The notes beneath the pieces were generated by a model. That model was not told the origin of the DNA, did no database searches, and was given only the letters and a program-made list of their open reading frames with translations. A DNA stretch of 64,000 bases. Source: Ciborinia camelliae. Lineage: Eukaryota > Ascomycota > Leotiomycetes > Helotiales > Sclerotiniaceae. Numbering within the stretch: position 1 is the first letter of the stretch; each line of letters opens with the position of its first letter. Made by a program: the position numbers and the translations under genes. Shown here piece after piece: positions 57,561 to 64,000 of the stretch. The stretch spans positions 2,585,248-2,649,247 of the forward strand of contig JANPYM010000008.1 in assembly GCA_025890175.1 (NCBI GenBank), in the 5' to 3' direction.

Positions 57561-57739
57561 TATAAAAAAAAAAAAAAAAATTATAATTTTAAATATTAAA
57601 ATAATATTATAATAAATTATAAAAAAAAAAAAATTTTAATCTAAAAAAAGATTTATTTAAATATCCTCTAACTTTTACCCTAACCCTCTAACTCCTACCC
57701 TAACTCTCTAATTTCTACCTTAAACAAAAACTTTTAACA

Positions 57740-58720
57740 ATTTCTAAAAACTAAATCAACTATACTAAACTATACTAACAATTTTCAACACACTCTTTCA
57801 TACAAAAAAATTATAATAAAACCTTTTAACTATTCTAACATTTATTCTTTATAATATTTTTTTTTTCTATTATATCTGTTGTATTTTAAATTAAATATAT
57901 AATACCTATCTCTTAATTAATTATATAATTTATTTATTTAATTAAATATATTAATTAATTAATTAAATAATTAATAAATTATATATTTATTTAATTATAC
58001 AGGGTATAATTAAATGTACAATACGGTAGTACGAGCTACGCGAACATTACGCGAACATATACCTAATATAATCATTCGAATCGTATAGGGTTTTTTCAGA
58101 ATTCGAAATGCCGCATTAGGAAAGGTTGATTCTTTGTTCGAATTTCAGTTGGAAAAAGCAATATAGTGGGGCATTTCATTTCGATTCTGATTTTTGATTC
58201 TGTACCGCAATAATACTATTTCATATATTGTATATAAATATATAATATAACTACTATTATCTCTTGATATTTTAATCTATTTATAGTGAAAAGTGCATAT
58301 TAACCAACCAGACACCATGCATCGACGGCATATACCCCCTGTATATGCCTAGAATTCGAACTTGCTACAATATCATTAACATAAATATTTATTCTAAAAC
58401 CTAATAAAACTATCAATTTAAAACTATTATAATTTAAAAATTCAAAATTATCGAAATAAAATATATTCAAATTATCGTTTAATATAAATATTTATTTTAA
58501 TATTTAATAAAATTATAAATTTTTTTTAAATTAATAATTATATAATTAATAATTAAATTTATAATTTATTAAAATTTATATTACAATAAAAAAATTTATA
58601 AAATTAAAAATTAATTAATTAATTATAAAATTATAAATTTTATTAAAAAACTTTTAAATAAACAATTATATACACTAAACTATACTAAACCGTATTAACA
58701 ACTTTCAATATATTATATTT
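57740..58720 (+). repeat. Dispersed repeat R2, copy split by solo LTR 2
   Basis: 57740-57876 and 58370-58720 form one R2 copy once the inserted LTR is removed (compare TTTATAATATTCTTTTTTTT-GCTATATTATTAGTAC at 52752). Confidence 0.6.
57877..58369. mobile_element. Solo LTR 2
   Basis: 493 bp starting TGTTGTATTTT and ending GAACTTGCTACA, flanked by ATATC on both sides (57872-57876, 58370-58374), a duplication that includes a C. It interrupts repeat R2. The interior is less AT-rich than its surroundings, with TATA-like runs near 58225-58250. No coding potential. Confidence 0.7.
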
Positions 58721-59357
58721 ATTTAAAAAAAATATATTTATTTTGAAAAATAAATTATAATATTTTTGTTTAAAAAAATAAATTATTTTTATTAAAAAAT
58801 AAATTATATTTATTAAAAAATATATTTTTTTAAAAGAATATAATATTTTTATTTGAAAAAATAAATTATATAATTAAAAAGAAATACAATATTTTTATTT
58901 AAAAAATTAAATTATTTTAATTGGAAAAAATATAATATTTTTATTTAAAAAAAGTAAATTATTTTAAATAAAAATAATATAATTTTTTTATTAAAAAAAA
59001 GAAAGTATATAATAAAAAGAAATATAACTTTTTTATTTAAAAAAAACATTATTTTAATTTTAAATAATATAATATTTTTATTTAAAAGAATAAATGATTT
59101 TTATTAAAAATTAGTTTTATTTACAAGAATATAATATTTTTATTTAAAAAAATAAATTATTTTAATTAAAAATAATATAATTATCGAATTATTTTAATAG
59201 TATTATTGATATATTAATATATTAAAAAATAGTATATTATAAAAATATATAAATCAATTATAAATTAATTTGCAAATTTATATATCCGTTTTACAAGCAT
59301 ATCGATTATATATAACTACATTCCAATAAATTTATTTTATAAATTCATTAATATCGT

Positions 59358-59821
59358 TATTAAAAATAAACAATTTTATTATTGTATTACAAAAACATAA
59401 AATATTCTAAATTATTTTAAAATAATTATTTTATTATATAAACTTTATTAAAAATCTATACTCTAAATCCGTTTTTTAATATTTATTTTCATTTTAATCT
59501 AAATATCTCGATTTAAATCCCGAATTATCAATCCAATTAAAACAAAATAAATTTACATAATAAAAATAAAAAACATTTATAATTACAATTAAACAAATCA
59601 AATTAATTTCGAAAAATCAATTTAATCAATTCGAAATAATATATCTTTATCAAAAACTAATCTTAAAATAATATCAATCAATTAATTTAAAATACAATAT
59701 CGAAAATAAACAACTTTATTATTACACTACAAAAATATAAAATATTTCAAATTGTTTTAAAATAATTATTCTATTATATAAATTTTATCAAAAATTTACA
59801 TTATAAATTTGTTTTTTAATA
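59358..59821 (-). mobile_element. Miniature LTR element, TRIM family A, copy 3 (strongly decayed)
   Basis: LTRs of exactly 124 bp (59358-59481, 59698-59821) match the reverse complement of copies 1-2: AAATAAACAATTTTATTATTG for the conserved end, AAACATAAAATATTCTAAATT and TTATTATATAAACTTTATTA for the middle. On the minus strand the polypurine position reads AAAATGAAAATAAA, that is GGGGG turned to A. Flanks ATCGT and ATTAC differ only by transitions. Almost every C/G of the LTR has been lost, unlike copy 1. Confidence 0.7.
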
Positions 59822-60980
59822 ATTACAACAATAATATTTTTTTTTAAAAAAATATAATATTTTTATTTAAAAAAGTAAATTATATTTATTAAAAGAAAAA
59901 AATATATAATAAAAAGAAATAATATTTTTATATAAAAAAATAAATTATATAATTAAAAATAATATAATATTTTTATTTAAAAAAGTAAATTATATTTATT
60001 AAAAGAAAAGAATATATGATTAAAAAAAATAATATTTTTATATAAAAAAATAAATTATATAATTAAAAACAATATAATATTTTTATTTAAAAAAATTAAA
60101 TTATTTTAAAGAAAAACAATATAATATTTTTATTTAAAAAATAAAATATTTTTATTAAAAAATATTTTTCTTCAAAAAAATATAATATTTTTATTTAAAA
60201 AAGTAAATTATATTTATTAAAAGAAAAGAATAAATTATATAATTAAAAACAATATAATATTTTTATTTAAAAAAATCAAATTATTTTAAAGAAAAACAAT
60301 ATAATATTTTTATTAAAAAAAAATTTTTTTTAAAAAAAATCAAATTATTTCAATTAAAAAAAATATAATAATTTTATTTTAAAAAATAAATTCTTTTAAT
60401 TAAAAAATAATATAATATTTTTATTTAAAAACAGATTATTTTAATTTTAAACAATATAATAATTTTATTTTAAAAAATAAATTATTTTAATTTAAAAAAT
60501 TGAATTATTTTTATTTAAAAAAATATAATATTTTTTTTAAGAATATATAAAAATTAATTTCATTTAAAGAATATAATATTTTCATTTAAAAAAAATAAAT
60601 TATTTTTATTAAAAAAATATAATACTTTTCTTTAAAAGAATAAATGATTTTTATTAAAAATTAATTTTATTTAAAAGAATATAATATTTTTATTTAAAAA
60701 AATATAATATACAATAAAAAAAAAAATATTTTTATTTAAAAAAATAAATTAGTTTTATTTAAAAAAAATTAAATTATTTTAATTAAAAAAATATAATAAT
60801 TTTATTTTAAAAAATAAATTCTTTTAATTAAAAAATAATATAATATTTTTATTTAAAAAAATAAATCATTTTTATTTAAAAAAAAAATTATTTTTATTTA
60901 AAGAAATTAAACTATTTTTATTAAAAAAATATAATATCTTTATTTAAAAAAATAAATTATATAATGAAAAACAAGATAAT

Positions 60981-61116
60981 CGTTGGAATCACTATAGGCG
61001 ATAGAGAACAAATGTACTATATTATATAGTGTATTTAGCTCGAAGCTCTAAAAACTATACTATAGATCAACTATATAAGCCCGCTAGCGTGCCGTAGGCG
61101 CGTGATTTATCCAACA
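60981..61116. mobile_element. Solo LTR 3
   Basis: 136-bp GC-richer island inside satellite. It starts CGTTGGAATCAC (first base changed from T) and ends TTTATCCAACA, giving near-perfect TGTTGGA...TCCAACA ends. ATAAT flanks both sides (60976-60980, 61117-61121). Contains GCCCGCTAGCGTGCCGTAGGC, cut here to its key words GCTAGC and GGCGCG. No partner in the window. Confidence 0.75.
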
Positions 61117-61250
61117 ATAATATTTTTATTTAAAAAATTAAATTATTTTAAATAAAAGAAATATAATATTTTTATTTCAAAAAATGAATTATATAATAAA
61201 AAAAAAAAATATAATATTTTTATTTAAAAAATATTTTATAAAAAAAAGTA

Positions 61251-62273
61251 AAATAAATATATAAAAATAATAAAAGATAATTAATAAAAAAGATAAAAAA
61301 AAAAGATTTAATATTATAAATTAATAAAAAAAAGTAAAAAGCGATTTAGCAAAACAAAATAATTTAAAAAAATAAAAAAATAAAAAATAAAAAAGTTTTA
61401 AAAAATAAAAGAATAAAAAAAATAAAGAAATAATATTATATAATTAAAATAATAAAATAAAATATTTAAAAAAGAGTGGATAAGAATAAAAATATTTTAT
61501 TAAAAAAGATTAGGATTAAAAAATATATTTGATTTTATAATACTTAATTTATTGCTTTTATTTATCGAGGGACTGAAATTATCGATTAATAAATTTAGTA
61601 TTCGATTGTGAAATTTATTGTAAGCTGAACAAGAGGGCTTTTAGTATAAATCTATAACGAACTTTTCATTCATTTGAAATTAGAACCTTATCAAGCAGAA
61701 AAGAAAAGTACTTGGTATATATAAACTTTCGAGCCTTTCAAGTCGGCTTTAAAAAATCATTGAGAACTACGATTGAATTGGTCTCAAAAAGTAAAAATAT
61801 GTATTATGTATATAATTTTCCCAAGCTAAGCGGCTTCAATAGGTTTTATACACTTTAGCTTCTTACGATTCTATATTATTTCGACTTTGTTAACGCGTCA
61901 CTTTGAATTATATGGGTCGAATTGTAAATGTATAATCAGATAAAAGAACTATATTGAAGGGAAAAGAATCCTCTTTAAAAGATCACCAACTAATATAAAA
62001 GGTGATCATATGACTGGCTACATGGTATTCAATAGGCAGGGGCCTAGGCATAACAGATTTGATTGGTAATTTATATTGAAATTTTCCTCCACCGTAAAAA
62101 GAAAATATTTCCCGAGACCCATGTTATGCCATCGTTACGACGGGCATCTGTCCAATTTGAAGTTTTTCTACAATTGAGGTCGAGGATATTAGAGGTCTAC
62201 GAAATCAAATTAGTAACCCATTGCCTTAGAAATCAAAATCCAAGAATGATTTACCGTAGTTGGTGTTATACGC
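61251..62273. other. Transition from AT block to subtelomeric single-copy DNA; no gene seen
   Basis: A/T-rich to about 61540, then mixed composition. ORFs such as 62063-62311 overlap the effector gene on the other strand. 61990-62015 contains an inverted pair GATCACC...GGTGATC. Confidence 0.4.
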
Positions 62274-62683
62274 CTATCCTACTCTACATTTCGCACGACC
62301 ATTCGAATTAATCCAAGGAACACACTTGTATTTTCCCGAGGACGAACAAGCTGTGCCAAGTATTGCTACGCCTTTTCCGTAGGGTATTGGTCCGGGTATA
62401 ATCCACATTGTATCGTCGTCACGACGCATCTTTGCGCAAACCGCAGTACAATCTTGGTCGTTGACTCGATCGTCCTGGAAAATGAAAATGAAATTAGTAT
62501 TATGCAATTGATTTTACTTAGGCTAAGGATTCAAAACGGGACGGAAGAATGAGGGTTCCGAAGATTTACCTTTGCTAGACAACAGTGTGATCCATCATCG
62601 AATAAACATTGACAATATTTGCAAGCTTCCACACTAAAAGCGCTGACGAGAAGGAATATGACAATGGATGAGAATTTGACCAT
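62274..62683 (-). CDS. Small secreted cysteine-rich protein, effector candidate (exons 62683-62570 and 62474-62274)
   Basis: Exon 1 (38 codons, ATG 62683) encodes the signal peptide MVKFSSIVIFLLVSAFSVEA, then CKYCQCLFDDGSHCC. A 95-bp intron (GTAAAT...TTCCAG) joins in phase to DDRVNDQDCTAVCAKMRRDD and ends with KYKCVPWINSNGRAKCRVG. The product is 104 residues, about 84 mature, with ten cysteines (positions 21, 24, 26, 34, 35, 47, 51, 81, 89, 101), enough for five disulfides. No known enzyme or toxin motif. Size, secretion, cysteine density and a place near the chromosome end are typical of fungal effectors or antimicrobial proteins; the role is inferred. The frame is intact and shows no RIP decay. 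Any reading from exon 2 alone misses the signal peptide and five cysteines. Confidence 0.85.
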
Positions 62684-62830
62684 TTTTGATGATTGAAGAA
62701 AAGTGAGGAGAGTGTAGTGTTACTGGTACTTGATAATTGATGACCTTCGAAATTGTTTAGCGTACAGATGGAGGGAGTAAAGAAAGGAAGAAACGATTAA
62801 CATCCATCCTTATATACTTCTACTCTTCTC
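62684..62830 (-). promoter_or_regulatory. Promoter of the cysteine-rich protein gene
   Basis: A TATA element (GTATATAAGG on the minus strand, about 62808-62817) lies 125-135 bases before the ATG; a purine-rich stretch (62767-62794) lies between. Confidence 0.5.
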
Positions 62831-63590
62831 AATACATGATTTTAATCTTTATTAATAAAATAAAGGTTAATATAGAAAGTTTATTAACGGAAATTAAATT
62901 TCTTAATATTTCTATATGGAAACTTAGTAACTATAAAAGGTAACTATAACAGATAACTCTAAGAAACAATTATAATAGAACAAGCATTAACCCTTCTTGA
63001 AAAAAGATTATTGTTATACTTAAGTCTATACCTAGTAAATACCATATAGCTAGTTTTATAATCACCCTCTTGAAATCAATTAATAATCTTTTAAAAAAAA
63101 TCCTTTTCTCTTTAATATAATTCTTTTATCTAATTATATATCTACGATTCTATCTATAATTCAAAGTAACGCAAGTAATAGTTATCGAATTATATAACTA
63201 TTGGAATCACCTCGATGGTATAATGTTAATATCAACTATATAGTAGAATGGTATTGTATTGTATATCTATTATAAAACTAAACAAAAGAAAATGCTTAAA
63301 TAGAAAAAGTTAAGCACAACATCGAGACTTTATTTTCATTAACCTTAGCGATCTTATAGATCTATAATCTATCTTATAGTCTAATAAGGCTATAAGGCTA
63401 ATTATCCCGAAATAAGCTGCGATAAGGTATACTTATACAAGCTTTGCCTCCAGCCCCTCGGTGCCGGGAAAAACGATTCGCCTCGCTGCACTCGTTGAAT
63501 CATTTTTCAGAGTACCTTAGGACCTACAGCGTAGCTCGTTTGCCGAAGGCTATCAAATACCTAATCTGGTAATATTGACTATTTAAAAAT
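62831..63590. other. Subtelomeric sequence, no gene
   Basis: AT-rich to about 63430. A GC-richer island follows (63440-63560) with an imperfect stem-loop: AAAAACGATTC at 63470-63480 and GAATCATTTTT at 63497-63507. No ORF of note. Confidence 0.45.
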
Positions 63591-63591
63591 T

Positions 63592-63674
<83 letters not shown>

Positions 63675-63768
63675 AAAAAAAATAAAATAATTTTTATTTT
63701 TTTATATTAAAAAAAAGTTTTTTAAATTTTTTTTTTTTTTTTTTTATTTTAAAAAATTTTTTTTTTTA

Positions 63769-63803
<35 letters not shown>

Positions 63804-63821
63804 TTTTTTTTTTTTTTTTAT

Positions 63822-63857
<36 letters not shown>
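63591..63857. repeat. Telomere-adjacent block of A and T homopolymers
   Basis: About 270 bases containing only A and T, in long alternating A-runs and T-runs, ending in an unbroken T-run of roughly 30 next to the first TTAGGG. It may be real subtelomere or a low-accuracy assembly end. Confidence 0.7.
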
Positions 63858-63861
<4 letters not shown>

Positions 63862-64000
63862 GGTTAGGGTTAGGGTTAGGGTTAGGGTTAGGGTTAGGGT
63901 TAGGGTTAGGGTTAGGGTTAGGGTTAGGGTTAGGGTTAGGGTTAGGGTTAGGGTTAGGGTTAGGGTTAGGGTTAGGGTTAGGGTTAGGGTTAGGGTTAGG
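63858..64000 (+). repeat. Telomere, (TTAGGG)n
   Basis: 143 bases of perfect TTAGGG units, nearly 24 copies, G-rich strand running 5' to 3' to the end of the window, as expected at a right chromosome end. No variant unit is seen. Confidence 0.98.

Larger units (their letters stand above)
48415..61250. repeat. Right AT-rich, RIP-like block
   Basis: Same near-pure A/T composition as the left block. It is a patchwork of reverse-oriented satellite (about 48415-49060, 49940-50415, 53870-55385, 55760-56085, 56575-57075, 58720-59190, 59830-61250), dispersed repeats R2 and S, and inserted small elements listed separately. No intact gene. Confidence 0.8.

Noticed and set aside
57999..58341. CAGGGTATA ... 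TATACCCCCTG with flanking TA, resembling a MITE
   Set aside because: The real insertion border in repeat R2 is wider (57877-58369) with an ATATC duplication, so these words are internal to a solo LTR.
62063..62311. 82-codon plus-strand ORF near the telomere
   Set aside because: No ATG at its start, and it partly overlaps exon 2 of the well-supported minus-strand secreted protein.

Overview
The window is the right-hand end of a chromosome of a filamentous ascomycete. It closes with about 24 uninterrupted TTAGGG units reading toward the end. Genes have short GT-AG introns (50-159 bp). Family content is fungal: 2EXR and F-box proteins, a DUF1765 protein, a WSC-domain surface protein and a cyclin. 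Long AT-rich blocks show heavy C-to-T / G-to-A decay, as left by repeat-induced point mutation (RIP). A Leotiomycete (Sclerotiniaceae-like) is my best guess, by inference only.

Layout. 1-33.8 kb is ordinary-composition, gene-bearing DNA: a 2EXR gene cut by the left edge, an F-box protein, a small membrane-anchored unknown, a second (two-exon) F-box protein on the minus strand, a DUF1765 protein, a WSC protein with four 39-residue repeats led by dibasic sites, a Pch1/cyclin K-like cyclin, a lectin plus aerolysin-like protein with a long acidic tail, and a few unknowns. Long intergenic stretches (8-10, 12-16 and 20.5-22.5 kb) are full of microsatellites, notably TAGG/CCTA runs and a G-rich tract.

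33.9-43.6 kb and 48.4-61.2 kb are two AT-rich blocks built mostly of one degenerate roughly 48-bp satellite. The satellite runs in one orientation left of a 4.8-kb gene island and in the reverse complement right of it. The island (43.6-48.4 kb) holds a 2EXR gene, a two-exon coiled-coil unknown and one weak ORF.

The AT-rich blocks contain a nested set of small transposable elements that could be delimited by eye from paired terminal repeats, target-site duplications and, in several cases, an uninterrupted paralogous copy of the host sequence. They are two decayed LTR elements (35303-37851 and 50518-52612), two families of very small LTR elements (TRIM-like; family A at 40578, 56091 and 59358, family B at 49112), three solo LTRs (41650, 57877, 60981) and a foldback MITE with 43-bp near-perfect inverted ends and a TA duplication (53114-53760). 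None encodes a recognisable protein.

The last gene, about 1.2 kb from the telomere repeats, is a two-exon gene for a 104-residue secreted protein with ten cysteines, an effector candidate. It is followed by decayed sequence, a 270-bp block of pure A and T runs, and the telomere.
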